The notes below the pieces were generated by a model. The model had not been told where the DNA came from and did no database searches. It was given only the letters and a program-made list of their open reading frames with translations. Source: Pseudomonas sp. 21 (lineage in GTDB: Bacteria; Pseudomonadota; Gammaproteobacteria; Pseudomonadales; Pseudomonadaceae). From it: a DNA stretch of 64,000 bases. Location of the stretch: contig NZ_JYOA01000003.1 in assembly GCF_000955805.1 (NCBI RefSeq), positions 640,944 through 704,943 on the forward strand, read 5' to 3'. This document shows, in pieces, positions 9,234 to 23,489 of this stretch; position 1 is the stretch's first letter; every line of letters starts with the position of its first letter. The translations under genes and the position numbers were made by a program.

Positions 9234-10042
9234 AACAACGAATCATCACGGCGCTGATCCTGTTGCCGATCGCGCTGGGTGGTTTCTTCCTGCTCGATGG
9301 TGCGGCGTTCTCGCTGTTCATCGGTCTGGTAGTCAGCCTCGGTGCCTGGGAATGGGCACGTCTGGCCGGTTACAACGAACAGTCTGCCCGCGTCGGTTAC
9401 GCCGCCGTCGTCGCTGCGCTGATGCTGGTATTGGCCTGGCTGCCGCAGCTGGCGGGTGCGGTGCTGGTGCTGGCGCTGCTCTGGTGGGCGCTCGCGACCG
9501 TCATGGTGCTGACCTATCCGGATAGCGCTTCGAGCTGGGGTGGCCGCTGGCGCCGCCTGCTGATCGGTCTGCTGATCCTGCTGCCGGCCTGGCAGGGGCT
9601 GGTGCTGCTCAAGCAGTGGCAGCTGTCGAACTGGCTGATCGTTGCCGTGATGGTGCTGGTCTGGGCTGCCGACATCGGCGCTTATTTCTCCGGCAAGGCC
9701 TTCGGCAAGCGCAAGCTCGCTCCGCGCGTCAGTCCGGGCAAGAGCTGGGAAGGCTTCTTCGGCGGCATGGCGCTGTGCCTGGCGATCACCGTCGCCGTCT
9801 CCATCTACCGTGACTGGACCGTCCGCGAACTGCTGCTGGCGCTGCCGTGCGCGGCCATCGTGGTGGCCCTGTCGGTCATCGGTGACCTGACCGAAAGCAT
9901 GTTCAAGCGCCAGTCCGGCCTCAAGGACAGCAGCAACCTGCTACCGGGGCATGGTGGCGTGCTGGACCGCATCGACAGCCTGACAGCCGCCATCCCGGTG
10001 TTCACCGCGCTGCTCTGGGCTGTGGGCTGGGGTGCGCCGTGA
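9227..10042 (+). CDS. cdsA: phosphatidate cytidylyltransferase (CDP-diglyceride synthase)
   Basis: CdsA makes CDP-diacylglycerol from phosphatidate and CTP in the inner membrane, the branch point for all phospholipids. The 271-residue product is rich in hydrophobic helices (about eight) and carries the family C-terminal signature [29 protein letters not shown] in divided form ([10 protein letters not shown], then [18 protein letters not shown]). The ATG at 9227 overlaps the uppS stop region; an open frame upstream to 8993 runs inside uppS and is ignored. The dxr GTG start overlaps its stop by 4 bp. Confidence 0.97.
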   Translation: MLKQRIITALILLPIALGGFFLLDGAAFSLFIGLVVSLGAWEWARLAGYNEQSARVGYAAVVAALMLVLAWLPQLAGAVLVLALLWWALATVMVLTYPDSASSWGGRWRRLLIGLLILLPAWQGLVLLKQWQLSNWLIVAVMVLVWAADIGAYFSGKAFGKRKLAPRVSPGKSWEGFFGGMALCLAITVAVSIYRDWTVRELLLALPCAAIVVALSVIGDLTESMFKRQSGLKDSSNLLPGHGGVLDRIDSLTAAIPVFTALLWAVGWGAP

Positions 10043-11229
10043 GCCGTCCGCAGTGGATCACCGTGCTGGGGGCGACCGGTTCGATCGGCCTCAGCACCCT
10101 CGACGTCATCGCGCGTCACCCTGATCGATACCGCGTCTTCGCGCTCAGCGGTTTTTCCCGGCTGGCTGAGCTCGAGTCGCTGTGCCTGCGCCATCGCCCG
10201 CGTTTTGTCGTGGTGCCGGAGGCTGAGCAGGCGCGTGCGCTGCAGGATCGCCTGAGTTCCGCGGGCCTCGAGGCTCGGGTGCTGGTTGGCGAGGCTGGGC
10301 TTTGCGAGATTTCCGCCCATCCCGACGTCGATGCGGTGATGGCGGCCATCGTCGGCGCCGCGGGTCTGAAGCCCACTCTGGCGGCCGTCGAGGCGGGCAA
10401 GCGGGTCTTGCTGGCCAATAAAGAGGCGCTGGTGATGTCCGGCGCGCTGTTCATGGATGCTGTGCGAGCCAGTGGCGCCGTACTGCTGCCGATCGACAGC
10501 GAGCACAATGCGATCTTCCAGTGCATGCCGGTGGACTACGCTCGCGGCCTGGGCGAAGTGGGAGTTCGTCGCATCCTGCTGACTGCCTCGGGCGGCCCGT
10601 TCCGCGAGACGCCGCTGGAGCAGTTGGCTCAGGTTTCGCCAGAGCAGGCCTGCGCACACCCCAACTGGTCGATGGGGCGGAAGATTTCCGTCGACTCGGC
10701 CAGCATGATGAACAAAGGCCTGGAACTGATCGAGGCCTGCTGGCTGTTCGATGCCGCGCCGTCGAAGGTCGAGGTGGTGATCCACCCGCAGAGCGTGATC
10801 CATTCCCTGGTGGACTACGTCGATGGCTCGGTGCTGGCCCAGTTGGGGAATCCGGACATGCGGACCCCCATCGCCCATGCCCTGGCCTGGCCGCAGCGGA
10901 TCGATTCCGGCGTTTCGCCGCTGGACCTGTTCTCCATCGCCCGCCTGGACTTCAGTGCGCCCGATGAGCTGCGTTTCCCCTGCCTGCGCCTGGTGCGCCA
11001 GGCCGCCGAAGCGGGTGGCAGTGTACCGGCGATGCTCAATGCAGCGAACGAGGTGGCTGTCGCGGCGTTCCTCGAGCGGCGCATCCGCTTCACGGATATC
11101 CCGGTTATCATCGACGAAGTGCTGAACCGCGAGGCGCACACGCCGGTCGAATCGCTCGATGCGGTGCTGGCAGCCGACCAGCGTGCACGCGGCGCAGCAC
11201 AGGCGTGGTTGCAGGAGCGCGGGCATTGA
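10039..11229 (+). CDS. dxr: 1-deoxy-D-xylulose 5-phosphate reductoisomerase
   Basis: Dxr converts DXP to 2-C-methyl-D-erythritol 4-phosphate with NADPH, the first committed step of the MEP isoprenoid pathway. The 396-residue protein starts at GTG in a GTGA overlap with cdsA. Its NADPH loop [13 protein letters not shown] is at residues 10-22, followed by [10 protein letters not shown] near 120, the metal and substrate site [11 protein letters not shown] near 150, and TASGGPFRE near 180. ispD and ispF of the same pathway are also in this window, and uppS uses the product. Confidence 0.97.
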   Translation: MSRPQWITVLGATGSIGLSTLDVIARHPDRYRVFALSGFSRLAELESLCLRHRPRFVVVPEAEQARALQDRLSSAGLEARVLVGEAGLCEISAHPDVDAVMAAIVGAAGLKPTLAAVEAGKRVLLANKEALVMSGALFMDAVRASGAVLLPIDSEHNAIFQCMPVDYARGLGEVGVRRILLTASGGPFRETPLEQLAQVSPEQACAHPNWSMGRKISVDSASMMNKGLELIEACWLFDAAPSKVEVVIHPQSVIHSLVDYVDGSVLAQLGNPDMRTPIAHALAWPQRIDSGVSPLDLFSIARLDFSAPDELRFPCLRLVRQAAEAGGSVPAMLNAANEVAVAAFLERRIRFTDIPVIIDEVLNREAHTPVESLDAVLAADQRARGAAQAWLQERGH

Positions 11230-11245
11230 GCCCGAGGAGGTAGCG

Positions 11246-12598
11246 ATGAGCGCCCTTTATATGGTGGTGGGACTGATTGTCGCCCTGGGCGTACTGGTCA
11301 CTTTCCACGAGTTCGGACACTTCTGGGTCGCCCGCCGCTGCGGGGTCAAGGTCCTGCGCTTCTCCGTGGGCTTTGGCACGCCACTGGTGCGCTGGCACGA
11401 TCGCCACGGCACCGAGTTCGTTGTTGCCGCCATTCCCCTGGGTGGCTACGTGAAGATGCTCGATGAGCGGGAAGGCGATGTCCCCGCCGAGCTGCTCGAC
11501 CGCGCCTTCAATCGCAAGACCGTATTCCAGCGCATCGCCATCGTCGCGGCGGGACCGATCGCCAACTTCCTGCTGGCTATCCTGTTCTTCTGGGTCCTGG
11601 CCATGCTGGGCAGCCAGCAGATCAAGCCGATCATCGGCTCCGTGGTGGCGAACAGTCCCGCGGCCATCGCCGGTCTGGCGTCCGGTCAGGAAGTCGTTGC
11701 CGTGGACGGCGAGGTCGTCGATGGCTGGGGCGGCGTCAACCTGCAACTGGTGCGTCGTCTCGGTGAAACCGGCGAGCTGAGCGTTTCGGTGCTGGAGCAG
11801 GGCTCGAGCGTTCCGGCCGTGCACCAGGTGCGCATCAGTTCCTGGCTGAAGAACGAAGACAATCCCGATCCCATCGGTGGTCTGGGGATCCAGCCCTGGC
11901 GACCTGCTGTCGCCCCCGTGATCGCTGAACTGGACGAAAAGGGGCCGGCCAAGGCTGCCGGCCTGCAGATTGGTGACCGGCTCGTCAGTCTGGATGATCA
12001 GTCGGTCACGGATTGGCAGGAAGTGGTTTCGCGTGTCCGCGCCCTGCCCGAAGGCAAGGTGACGCTGGGTATCGAGCGCGCCGGCCAGCGCGAGGAGCTT
12101 GTCCTGACCCTGGCGGCCAAGGGGGAGGGCAAAGCCCGCACCGGCTACCTGGGTGCGGGTGTCGCGGGTGGTCAGTGGCCGCCGGAAATGCTCCGCGAAG
12201 TGAGCTATGGACCGGTGGCAGCGGTGGGGCAGGCTCTTTCCCGAACCTGGTCCATGAGCCTGCTAACTCTGGATTCTCTAAAGAAAATGGTGCTCGGGCA
12301 GCTCTCGGTAAAAAACTTGAGCGGGCCGATAACCATTGCTAAAGTGGCGGGCGCTTCAGCCCAGTCCGGCGTAGGGGATTTTCTGCATTTCCTCGCCTAT
12401 CTGAGCATCAGCTTGGGGGTTCTCAACCTGTTGCCGATTCCCGTTCTCGATGGCGGGCATCTGCTGTTCTACATGGTCGAGTGGGTGCGAGGTCGCCCAC
12501 TGTCGGAGCGGGTCCAGGCTTGGGGGATGCAGATTGGCATCAGCCTGGTAGTCGGGGTCATGTTGTTGGCCCTGGTCAACGATCTGAGTCGACTGTAA
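11246..12598 (+). CDS. rseP: RIP metalloprotease RseP (site-2 protease, MucP)
   Basis: RseP cuts the anti-sigma factor (MucA in Pseudomonas) inside the inner membrane, freeing AlgU/sigma-E in envelope stress. The 450-residue protein has HEFGH at residues 21-25 in the first transmembrane helix, two central PDZ domains (around residues 115-200 and 215-300), and the second metal-site motif NLLPIPVLDGGHLLFY near residue 395. The ATG at 11246 follows GAGGAGG; the open frame upstream belongs to the dxr region. It precedes bamA and skp, whose products are part of the sigma-E response. Confidence 0.97.
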   Translation: MSALYMVVGLIVALGVLVTFHEFGHFWVARRCGVKVLRFSVGFGTPLVRWHDRHGTEFVVAAIPLGGYVKMLDEREGDVPAELLDRAFNRKTVFQRIAIVAAGPIANFLLAILFFWVLAMLGSQQIKPIIGSVVANSPAAIAGLASGQEVVAVDGEVVDGWGGVNLQLVRRLGETGELSVSVLEQGSSVPAVHQVRISSWLKNEDNPDPIGGLGIQPWRPAVAPVIAELDEKGPAKAAGLQIGDRLVSLDDQSVTDWQEVVSRVRALPEGKVTLGIERAGQREELVLTLAAKGEGKARTGYLGAGVAGGQWPPEMLREVSYGPVAAVGQALSRTWSMSLLTLDSLKKMVLGQLSVKNLSGPITIAKVAGASAQSGVGDFLHFLAYLSISLGVLNLLPIPVLDGGHLLFYMVEWVRGRPLSERVQAWGMQIGISLVVGVMLLALVNDLSRL

Positions 12599-12616
12599 CC
12601 GCCCATTGGTTTTCGG

Positions 12617-12639
12617 ATCTGCCGCCCTTTGCGGCAGAT
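12617..12639 (+). terminator. hairpin between rseP and bamA
   Basis: ATCTGCCGC (12617-12625) and GCGGCAGAT (12631-12639) form a perfect 9-bp stem with a 5-nt loop. TCTCTATTTG follows, so termination would be partial at best. It may separate bamA expression from the upstream genes. Confidence 0.5.
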
Positions 12640-12671
12640 TCTCTATTTGTCAGTTGGAATAAAAGGACTCC

Positions 12672-15059
12672 ATGAAACGCTTTCTGCTTCCCGCGGCCCT
12701 TTCCGCGCTGATGATCGCCCAGGTTCACGCCGAGTCCTTCACTGTTTCCGATATCCGGGTCAACGGCCTGCAGCGCGTGTCTGCCGGCAGTGTGTTCGCG
12801 GCATTGCCGCTGAACGTCGGCGAGCAGATCGACGATCGCCGCCTGGTCGAAGCGACCCGCTCGCTGTTCAAGACCGGTTTCTTCCAGGATATCCAGCTCA
12901 GCCGTGATGGCAATGTGCTGATCGTCAACGTGGTCGAGCGCCCGTCCATCTCCAGCATCGAGATCGAGGGCAACAAGGCGATCACCACCGAAGACCTGAT
13001 GAAGGGCCTGAAGCAGTCCGGCCTCTCCGAAGGCGAAATCTTCCAGCGTGCGACCCTCGAGGGCGTGCGCAACGAACTGCAGCGCCAGTACGTGGCCCAG
13101 GGCCGCTACTCCGCCGAGATCGAGACCGAAGTGGTGCCGCAGCCGCGCAACCGCGTCGCGCTGAAGATCAACATCAACGAAGGCACCGTGGCGGCCATCG
13201 CCCATGTCAACGTGGTGGGCAACACCGTCTTCTCCGAAGAAGACCTGACCGATCTGTTCGAACTGAAGACCACCAACTGGCTGTCCTTCTTCAAGAACGA
13301 CGACAAGTACTCCCGCGAGAAGCTCTCCGGCGACCTGGAGCGTCTGCGTTCGTACTACCTGGACCGTGGCTACATCCACATGGATATCGCCTCCACCCAG
13401 GTGTCCATCACCCCGGACAAGAAGCACGTCTACATCACCGTCAACGTCAACGAAGGCGAGAAGTACACCGTCAGCGACGTGAAGCTCTCCGGCGACCTGA
13501 AAGTGCCGGAAGACGAAGTGAAGAAGCTGCTGCTGGTGAAGAAGGGCCAGGTGTTCTCCCGCAAGGTGATGACCACCACCTCCGACCTGATCACCCGTCG
13601 CCTGGGTAACGAGGGTTATACCTTCGCCAACGTCAACGGCGTTCCCGAGCCGAACGACGAGAACAAGACCGTATCGATCACCTACGTGGTCGACCCGGGC
13701 AAGCGCGCCTACGTCAACCGCATCAACTTCCGTGGCAACACCAAGACCGAGGACGAAGTACTCCGTCGCGAAATGCGCCAGATGGAAGGCGGCTGGGCCT
13801 CGACCTACCTGATCGACCAGTCCAAGCAGCGCCTCGAGCGCCTGGGCTACTTCAAGGAAGTCAACGTCGAAACCCCGGCGGTTCCGGGCACCGACGACCA
13901 GGTCGACGTCAACTACAGCGTGGAAGAGCAGCCGTCCGGCTCGATCACCGCGAGCGTGGGCTTCGCCCAGAGCGCGGGTCTGATCCTCGGTGGCTCGATC
14001 AGCCAGAACAACTTCCTGGGTACCGGTAACAAGGTCAGCATCGGCCTGACCAAGTCCGACTACCAGACCCGCTACAACTTCGGCTTCGTCGACCCCTACT
14101 GGACCGTCGACGGCGTGAGCCTGGGCTACAACGCCTTCTACCGCAAGACCGACTACGACGAGCTCGACACCGACGTATCCAGCTACTCCGTCAACAGCCT
14201 GGGCGCCGGCGTCAGCATCGGCTACCCGATCAGCGAGACCTCGCGTCTCACCTACGGCCTGACCGTTCAGCGCGACGATATCGACACGGGTGTCTACACC
14301 GTCGACGAGATCTTCGACTTCATCGACAAGGAAGGCGACAGCTTCACCAACTTCAAGGCGTCCATCGGCTGGTCCGAATCGACCCTGAACAAGGGCGTGC
14401 TGGCGAACCGTGGCCACTCGCAGAGCCTGGTGCTGGAAACCACCATCCCGGGTAGCGACCTGTCGTTCTACAAGCTCGACTACCGTGGCCAGATCTTCGC
14501 GCCGCTGACCGAAACCTACACCATGCGCTTCCACACCGAACTCGGCTATGGCGGCGCGTACGGTGACACCGATCGCCTGCCGTTCTACGAGAACTACTAT
14601 GCCGGTGGCTTCAACTCGGTGCGTGGCTTCAAGGACAGCTCCCTCGGTCCGCGCAGTACCCCGAGTATCGCTCGCGACGCCAATGGTAATCAGATCCCCG
14701 GTCCGGACAGCAAAGGCCGCTACACCGATCCGGATCAGGATCGCGAAGCCTTCGGTGGTAATATCCTGATCACCGGTGGCGCCGAACTGCTGTTCCCGCT
14801 GCCCTTCGTGAAGGACCAGCGCCAGCTGCGGACCGTGCTGTTCTATGACATCGGTAACGTGTTCGATACCGATTGCCCGACTTCCACGACCCAGGGCTGC
14901 GATGGCGTCAAGTTCCAGGACATGGCCATGTCCGCGGGTGTCGGTCTGACCTGGATCACCGCTCTGGGTCCGCTGAGTTTCAGCCTGGCGACTCCGATCA
15001 AGAAGCCGGACAACGCCGAAACCCAGATCTTCCAGTTCTCCCTGGGACAGACCTTCTAA
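12672..15059 (+). CDS. bamA: outer membrane protein assembly factor BamA (Omp85/Opr86)
   Basis: BamA inserts beta-barrel proteins into the outer membrane. The 795-residue precursor has a signal peptide (MKRFLLPAALSALMIAQVHA, cleavage before ESF), five POTRA domains over roughly residues 25-425, and a 16-strand barrel at the C terminus. The barrel-lock motif VRGF appears in FNSVRGFKDSSLGPR, and the chain ends with an aromatic beta-signal, FSLGQTF. ATAAAAGGACTCC before the ATG gives the ribosome binding site. Upstream rseP and downstream skp are the standard neighbours. Confidence 0.98.
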   Translation: MKRFLLPAALSALMIAQVHAESFTVSDIRVNGLQRVSAGSVFAALPLNVGEQIDDRRLVEATRSLFKTGFFQDIQLSRDGNVLIVNVVERPSISSIEIEGNKAITTEDLMKGLKQSGLSEGEIFQRATLEGVRNELQRQYVAQGRYSAEIETEVVPQPRNRVALKININEGTVAAIAHVNVVGNTVFSEEDLTDLFELKTTNWLSFFKNDDKYSREKLSGDLERLRSYYLDRGYIHMDIASTQVSITPDKKHVYITVNVNEGEKYTVSDVKLSGDLKVPEDEVKKLLLVKKGQVFSRKVMTTTSDLITRRLGNEGYTFANVNGVPEPNDENKTVSITYVVDPGKRAYVNRINFRGNTKTEDEVLRREMRQMEGGWASTYLIDQSKQRLERLGYFKEVNVETPAVPGTDDQVDVNYSVEEQPSGSITASVGFAQSAGLILGGSISQNNFLGTGNKVSIGLTKSDYQTRYNFGFVDPYWTVDGVSLGYNAFYRKTDYDELDTDVSSYSVNSLGAGVSIGYPISETSRLTYGLTVQRDDIDTGVYTVDEIFDFIDKEGDSFTNFKASIGWSESTLNKGVLANRGHSQSLVLETTIPGSDLSFYKLDYRGQIFAPLTETYTMRFHTELGYGGAYGDTDRLPFYENYYAGGFNSVRGFKDSSLGPRSTPSIARDANGNQIPGPDSKGRYTDPDQDREAFGGNILITGGAELLFPLPFVKDQRQLRTVLFYDIGNVFDTDCPTSTTQGCDGVKFQDMAMSAGVGLTWITALGPLSFSLATPIKKPDNAETQIFQFSLGQTF

Positions 15060-15107
15060 TTGGCCGTATCGTTGTAATGACAACCATGCTTTGTGCAGGA
15101 GTGCATT

Positions 15108-15611
15108 GTGCGTAAGTTGACCCAGTTCGTCCTGATCACCGCCGCCCTGGCAGCGAGCCCCGCGTTCGCCGACATGAAGATCGCGGTGCTCAACTATCAG
15201 ATGGCACTCCTCGAGTCCGATTCGGCCAAGCAGTACGCCGTCGACGCCGAGAAGAAGTTCGGCCCCCAGCTGACCAAGCTCAAGGCCCTGGAAACCGATG
15301 CCAAGGCCCTGCAGGACAAGCTGGTCAACGGCGGCAGCAAGATGTCCAATGCCGAGCGTGAAAAGGCTGAAGGCGACTTCAAGCAGAAGGCTCGTGACTT
15401 CCAGTTCCAGTCCAAGGAGCTGAACGAAGCCAAGGCCGTTGCCGACCGCGACATGCTGAAGAAGCTGAAGCCGAAGCTGGACCAGGCCGTCGAGGAAACC
15501 ATCAAGAAAGGTGGTTATGACCTCGTGGTCGAGCGTGGTGCCGTGGTTGACGTCAAGCCGCAGTACGACATCACCCGCCAAGTCATCGAGCGCATGAACC
15601 AACTGCGCTGA
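15108..15611 (+). CDS. skp: periplasmic chaperone Skp/OmpH
   Basis: Skp is a trimeric periplasmic holdase that carries unfolded outer membrane proteins to the Bam complex. The 167-residue precursor has a signal peptide ending ASPAFA before [17 protein letters not shown], then a long charged coiled-coil region (about residues 45-130), which forms the tentacles of the family. I place the start at the GTG at 15108, six bases after AGGAG, and not at an upstream ATG at 15093 that would add an unsupported extension before the signal peptide. The stop codon overlaps the lpxD start. Confidence 0.93.
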   Translation: MRKLTQFVLITAALAASPAFADMKIAVLNYQMALLESDSAKQYAVDAEKKFGPQLTKLKALETDAKALQDKLVNGGSKMSNAEREKAEGDFKQKARDFQFQSKELNEAKAVADRDMLKKLKPKLDQAVEETIKKGGYDLVVERGAVVDVKPQYDITRQVIERMNQLR

Positions 15612-16672
15612 TGATGACCGAGCTGTCCTTTACCCTCGCCGAACTGGCTGCGCAACTTGATGCTGAGTTGCGCGGCGATCCCGCTCAGGTGATCAGCGGG
15701 CTGGCTACCCTGCAGGATGCAGGCGCCGGTCAGCTGAGCTTCCTGGCCAATCCGCAGTACCGCAAGTTCCTCGAAGGCAGCCAGGCCAGCGCCATCCTGC
15801 TGACTGCCGCTGATGCCGAAGGCTTTACCGGCAATGCGCTGATCGTCCCCAATCCCTACCTGGCCTATGCCGGCCTGTCCCACCAGTTCGACCGCAAGCC
15901 CAAAGCGCCGGTCGGCATTCATCCCACTGCGGTGGTCGATGAAGGTGCGCAGGTCGACGTGAGCGCCAGTGTCGGCCCCTATGCCGTGATCGAGGCGGGT
16001 GCGCAGATCGGTGCCAATGTCACCATCGGCGCCCATTGCTTCGTCGGTGCGCGCAGCGTGATCGGCGAGGGCGGCTGGCTGGCGCCCCGCGTGACGCTCT
16101 ACCACGACGTGCGCATCGGCAAGCGTGTGGTGATCCAGTCCGGTGCCGTGCTGGGCGGTGAGGGCTTCGGCTTCGCCAACCACAAGGGCATCTGGCAGAA
16201 AATCGCCCAGATTGGCGGCGTGACCCTGGGTGATGACGTCGAGATCGGCGCCAATACCACCATCGACCGTGGCGCGCTGTCCGATACCCTGCTGGGCAAT
16301 GGCGTGAAGCTGGACAACCAGATCATGATCGCCCACAACGTGCAGATTGGCGATCACACTGCCATGGCCGGCTGCTGCGGGATTTCCGGCAGCGCCAAGA
16401 TCGGCAAGCACTGCATGCTGGCCGGCGGTGTCGGCCTGGTTGGCCACATCGAGATCTGCGACAACGTCTTCGTCACCGGGATGACCATGGTGACCCGCTC
16501 GATCACCGAGCCGGGCTCCTACTCCTCCGGTACCGCCATGCAGCCAGCGGCTGAATGGAAGAAGAGTGCCGCGCGCATTCGTCAGCTGGATGACATGGCC
16601 CGTCGTCTGCAGCAGCTGGAAAAGCGCCTGGCCGCCGTGACCCCAAGCGGAGACGCTCCATCAGATGCGTGA
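15611..16672 (+). CDS. lpxD: UDP-3-O-(3-hydroxyacyl)glucosamine N-acyltransferase
   Basis: LpxD adds the N-linked hydroxyacyl chain in the third step of lipid A synthesis. The 353-residue protein has an N-terminal uridine-binding domain followed by a left-handed beta-helix of hexapeptide repeats from about residue 100 (repeats such as [20 protein letters not shown]). The catalytic histidine region is [22 protein letters not shown]-terminal helix ([22 protein letters not shown]) closes the trimer. Two adjacent ATGs (15611 and 15614) are possible starts; the first overlaps the skp stop by one base. Confidence 0.97.
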   Translation: MMTELSFTLAELAAQLDAELRGDPAQVISGLATLQDAGAGQLSFLANPQYRKFLEGSQASAILLTAADAEGFTGNALIVPNPYLAYAGLSHQFDRKPKAPVGIHPTAVVDEGAQVDVSASVGPYAVIEAGAQIGANVTIGAHCFVGARSVIGEGGWLAPRVTLYHDVRIGKRVVIQSGAVLGGEGFGFANHKGIWQKIAQIGGVTLGDDVEIGANTTIDRGALSDTLLGNGVKLDNQIMIAHNVQIGDHTAMAGCCGISGSAKIGKHCMLAGGVGLVGHIEICDNVFVTGMTMVTRSITEPGSYSSGTAMQPAAEWKKSAARIRQLDDMARRLQQLEKRLAAVTPSGDAPSDA

Positions 16673-16720
16673 TCCACGCATTTTTTGGCGTTTCCCTTTT
16701 CTGAACAGGCTCCCCTGAAC

Positions 16721-17161
16721 ATGATGGACATCAACGAGATTCGCGAATACCTGCCTCATCGCTACCCCTTCCTGCTGGTGGATCGGGTGGTCGAGCTGGA
16801 CATCGAAGGCAAGCGCATTCGCGCCTACAAGAATGTCAGCATCAACGAGCCGTTCTTCAATGGCCACTTTCCGCAGCATCCGATCATGCCGGGTGTGTTG
16901 ATCATCGAGGCCATGGCCCAGGCCGCTGGCATCCTCGGTTTCAAGATGCTCGACGTGAAGCCGGCCGATGGCACCCTGTACTACTTCGTCGGCTCCGACA
17001 AGCTGCGCTTCCGCCAGCCCGTGCTGCCGGGCGATCAATTGCAACTCAACGCCCAGTTCCTCAGCGTCAAGCGCGGCATCTGGAAGTTTGACTGCAATGC
17101 CACCGTGGACGGCAAGCCGGTATGCTCGGCTGAAATCATCTGTGCGGAACGCAAACTATGA
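16721..17161 (+). CDS. fabZ: 3-hydroxyacyl-[acyl-carrier-protein] dehydratase FabZ
   Basis: FabZ dehydrates 3-hydroxyacyl-ACP in fatty acid elongation and competes with LpxA/LpxD for hydroxyacyl-ACP. The 146-residue hot-dog-fold protein shows the catalytic pair: H49 in [12 protein letters not shown] and E63 in [12 protein letters not shown]. The start [17 protein letters not shown] is the family N terminus; 12 codons of open frame upstream are not used. It overlaps lpxA by 4 bp, so translation is probably coupled. Confidence 0.98.
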   Translation: MMDINEIREYLPHRYPFLLVDRVVELDIEGKRIRAYKNVSINEPFFNGHFPQHPIMPGVLIIEAMAQAAGILGFKMLDVKPADGTLYYFVGSDKLRFRQPVLPGDQLQLNAQFLSVKRGIWKFDCNATVDGKPVCSAEIICAERKL

Positions 17162-17934
17162 GTTTGATCGATCCTCGCGCCATCATCGACCCGCGCGCAA
17201 AGCTGGCTGACGACGTAGAAGTGGGCCCCTGGTCCATGGTCGGGCCGGATGTGGAGATCGGCGAAGGTACGGTGATCGGTCCGCACGTGGTGGTCAAAGG
17301 CCCCACGAAGATCGGTAAGAACAATCGGATTTTCCAGTTCTCCAGCGTGGGTGAAGATACCCCCGACCTGAAGTACAAGGGCGAACCGACTCGCCTGGTA
17401 ATCGGCGACAACAACGTGATCCGCGAGGGTGTCACCATCCACCGCGGCACCATCCAGGATCGCTCGGAGACCACCATCGGTGATCACAACCTGCTCATGG
17501 CCTATGTGCACATCGGCCATGACAGTGTGATCGGCAACCATTGCATCCTCGTGAACAACACCGCGCTGGCGGGGCATGTTCATGTGGATGACTGGGCAAT
17601 CCTCTCCGGCTACACCCTGGTGCATCAGTTCTGCCGCATTGGCGCCCACGCGTTCTCCGGCATGGGCACCACCATCGGCAAGGATGTCCCGGCCTATGTG
17701 ACTGTCTTCGGCAACCCTGCCGAGGCCCGCAGCATGAACTTCGAGGGCCTGCGCCGTCGTGGTTTCAGCGCCGAATCGATCCAGGCGCTGCGCCGGGCCT
17801 ACAAGGTGGTCTACCGCCAGGGCCTGACGGTGGACGAGGCTCTGGCCGAGCTGGCCGAAGCCTCCGAACAGTTCCCGGAAGTTGCGGTGTTCCGCGACTC
17901 CATCCAGAGCTCCACCCGCGGCATCACCCGCTGA
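17158..17934 (+). CDS. lpxA: acyl-ACP--UDP-N-acetylglucosamine O-acyltransferase
   Basis: LpxA transfers 3-hydroxyacyl from ACP to UDP-GlcNAc, the first step of lipid A synthesis. The 258-residue trimeric enzyme consists of left-handed beta-helix repeats (for example [22 protein letters not shown] split over residues 20-45) and a C-terminal helical domain. The catalytic histidine region is [19 protein letters not shown] near residue 120. The ATG overlaps the fabZ stop codon; lpxB starts 2 nt after its stop codon. Confidence 0.98.
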   Translation: MSLIDPRAIIDPRAKLADDVEVGPWSMVGPDVEIGEGTVIGPHVVVKGPTKIGKNNRIFQFSSVGEDTPDLKYKGEPTRLVIGDNNVIREGVTIHRGTIQDRSETTIGDHNLLMAYVHIGHDSVIGNHCILVNNTALAGHVHVDDWAILSGYTLVHQFCRIGAHAFSGMGTTIGKDVPAYVTVFGNPAEARSMNFEGLRRRGFSAESIQALRRAYKVVYRQGLTVDEALAELAEASEQFPEVAVFRDSIQSSTRGITR

Positions 17935-17936
17935 CC

Positions 17937-19079
17937 ATGCAACCGACCGCACGCAAGCTGCGCGTCGCCCTGGTCGCGGGCGAGGCGTCCGGCGATATCC
18001 TCGGCTCCGGCCTGATGCAGGCGCTCAAGCAGCGCCACCCCGACATCGAGTTCATCGGCGTCGGTGGTCCGCGCATGCAGGCAGAAGGGCTGCAGTCGCA
18101 TTTCCCGATGGAACGCCTGGCCGTCATGGGGCTGGTCGAGGTGCTTGGCCGTCTGCGCGAACTGCTGCGCCGGCGCAAGGACCTGGTGAAGATGCTGATA
18201 GCGGCCAAGCCGGACGTGTTCATCGGCATCGATGCGCCGGATTTCAACCTCAACATTGAATTGAAGCTGCGCCGTGCGGGTATCCGTACGGTGCACTACG
18301 TCAGCCCCTCCGTCTGGGCCTGGCGACAGAAGCGTGTGCTGAAGATCAAGGAAGCCTGCGACCTGATGCTCGCGCTCTTCCCCTTCGAAGCGCGCTTCTA
18401 CGAAGAGCACGCTGTGCCAGTGCGCTTCGTCGGCCATCCTCTGGCCAACACCATTCCACTGGAAGCCGATCGTGCCGGTGCGCGCGAGCGTCTCGGCCTT
18501 CCGCAGGATGCTGCTGTCGTCGCACTCCTGCCCGGTAGCCGGGGAGGCGAGGTCGGCAAGCTTGGCGCGCTGTTCCTCGATACTGCCCAGCGCCTGCTGC
18601 AGGGTCGCCCCGGCCTGCGATTCGTGCTGCCGTGCGCAAGCCCGGAGCGTCGTGTGCAGATCGAAGAGATGCTCGCTGGCCGCGACCTGCCGGTGCAGCT
18701 GCTCGATGGCGCCTCCCACGAGGCCTTGGCAGCCTGCGACGCGGTGCTGATCGCCTCCGGCACCGCTACGCTGGAAGCCCTGCTGTACAAGCGGCCGATG
18801 GTCGTCGCCTACAAGGTGGCGCCCATGACCTACCGCATCCTCAAGCGCCTGGTGAAGAGTCCGTACATTTCGCTGCCGAACCTGCTGGCCGGCCGCCTGC
18901 TGGTGCCCGAGCTGATCCAGGACGCGGCAACACCCGAGGCGCTGGCAACGACCTTGTTGCCCCTGCTCGCCGACGGCAGCGTGCAGACCGAATCCTTCGA
19001 CGCCATCCACCGCGCGTTGCGCCAGGATGCGTCTGCGCAGGCCGCCGAGGCGGTGCTCACCCTGGTGGAGAAACGCTGA
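17937..19079 (+). CDS. lpxB: lipid-A-disaccharide synthase
   Basis: LpxB is a GT19 glycosyltransferase that joins lipid X and UDP-2,3-diacylglucosamine to give the lipid A disaccharide at the inner membrane. The 380-residue protein has [19 protein letters not shown] at residues 15-33, [13 protein letters not shown] near 97, [12 protein letters not shown] near 123 and the C-terminal donor-site segment [11 protein letters not shown] near 275. The rnhB start overlaps its stop. Confidence 0.98.
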   Translation: MQPTARKLRVALVAGEASGDILGSGLMQALKQRHPDIEFIGVGGPRMQAEGLQSHFPMERLAVMGLVEVLGRLRELLRRRKDLVKMLIAAKPDVFIGIDAPDFNLNIELKLRRAGIRTVHYVSPSVWAWRQKRVLKIKEACDLMLALFPFEARFYEEHAVPVRFVGHPLANTIPLEADRAGARERLGLPQDAAVVALLPGSRGGEVGKLGALFLDTAQRLLQGRPGLRFVLPCASPERRVQIEEMLAGRDLPVQLLDGASHEALAACDAVLIASGTATLEALLYKRPMVVAYKVAPMTYRILKRLVKSPYISLPNLLAGRLLVPELIQDAATPEALATTLLPLLADGSVQTESFDAIHRALRQDASAQAAEAVLTLVEKR

Positions 19080-19690
19080 TGCAGATGGGCCTGGACTTCA
19101 CCCTGGTGGAAGAGCTGGTTGCCGGTGTCGACGAAGTCGGCCGAGGGCCACTGTGTGGCCCCGTGGTTACCGCGGCGGTGATCCTCGATCCGGCTCGTCC
19201 GATCAAGGGGCTCAATGACTCGAAGAAGCTCAGCGAAGCCCGCCGTGAGGCGCTGTTCGACGAGATCCGCGAGAAGGCCCTGGCCTGGTGCATCGCCCGT
19301 GCCGACGTGCATGAGATCGACCAGTTGAACATTCTCCACGCCACCATGCTCGCCATGCAGCGCGCGGTGGAGGGCCTGAGCGTCACGCCGAAACTGGCGC
19401 TGATCGATGGCAATCGCTGCCCGAAATTGAAGGTGCCGTCCGCGCCGGTGGTGCAGGGTGACGCCAAGGTCCCGGCCATCGCCGCCGCCTCGATCCTGGC
19501 CAAGGTCAGCCGCGACCGCGAGATGCAGGAAATGGAAGCGCTGTACCCCGGCTACGGCATCGCCGGGCACAAGGGCTATCCGACCCCGGTGCACCTCGAA
19601 GCCCTCCGGCGCCTGGGCCCGACGCCGATTCACCGTCGCTCCTTCGGCCCGGTGCGCGCGCTGCTGGAAAATCCTGCCGGTATCCTGTAA
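19079..19690 (+). CDS. rnhB: ribonuclease HII
   Basis: RNase HII removes ribonucleotides misincorporated in DNA and the RNA of RNA-DNA hybrids. The 203-residue product has [17 protein letters not shown] at residues 14-30, with catalytic D18 and E19, [13 protein letters not shown] near 42, and [12 protein letters not shown] carrying a further active-site aspartate. The ATG (MQMGLDF) overlaps the lpxB stop by one base. The open frame continues far upstream inside lpxB but that part is a shadow. Confidence 0.96.
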   Translation: MQMGLDFTLVEELVAGVDEVGRGPLCGPVVTAAVILDPARPIKGLNDSKKLSEARREALFDEIREKALAWCIARADVHEIDQLNILHATMLAMQRAVEGLSVTPKLALIDGNRCPKLKVPSAPVVQGDAKVPAIAAASILAKVSRDREMQEMEALYPGYGIAGHKGYPTPVHLEALRRLGPTPIHRRSFGPVRALLENPAGIL

Positions 19691-19792
19691 CACCCTGTTA
19701 TTACTCTGGAATTCCTCGCGGCCAGCGGCTCGTCGGTGACGTCAATCACCCGGCGCGACGGCTGGCCCATTGATCCCTGTAGCTTTGCGGAG

Positions 19793-19814
19793 AGCCCCGG
19801 TACAATCCGGGGCT
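19793..19814 (+). promoter_or_regulatory. palindrome with a -10-like hexamer in its loop, upstream of dnaE
   Basis: AGCCCCGG (19793-19800) and CCGGGGCT (19807-19814) are perfectly complementary and separated only by TACAAT. TACAAT is a one-mismatch -10 element placed 38 bp before the dnaE start, but I see no good -35. TGCCGTTTTTC follows, so the same sequence could also act as an intrinsic terminator for rnhB transcripts. Confidence 0.45.
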
Positions 19815-19844
19815 TGCCGTTTTTCGCGTTTGCCAAGGACCACC

Positions 19845-23375
<3,531 letters not shown>

Positions 23376-23420
23376 TGAAGCCGGTGGCCAAAGGCCGCCC
23401 GCCCGCCAGTCTCGACCCTT

Positions 23421-23448
23421 GGCGCCCGATACCGTAAGGTAGGGCGCC
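23421..23448 (+). other. hairpin with GTAA tetraloop upstream of accA
   Basis: GGCGCCC, two unpaired bases, TACC, a GTAA loop, then GGTA and GGGCGCC form a nearly continuous 11-bp stem between dnaE and accA. There is no T-run. It sits 42 nt before the accA start codon. Confidence 0.45.
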
Positions 23449-23489
23449 TACGGACCAGGCCCAGCCGCCAACAGAACGACGGATAGCCC

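Noticed and set aside
12576-15602. Long open frame on the minus strand across bamA and skp (1008 codons)
   Set aside because: Shadow of bamA and skp. Repetitive low-complexity composition, no start signal and no domain.
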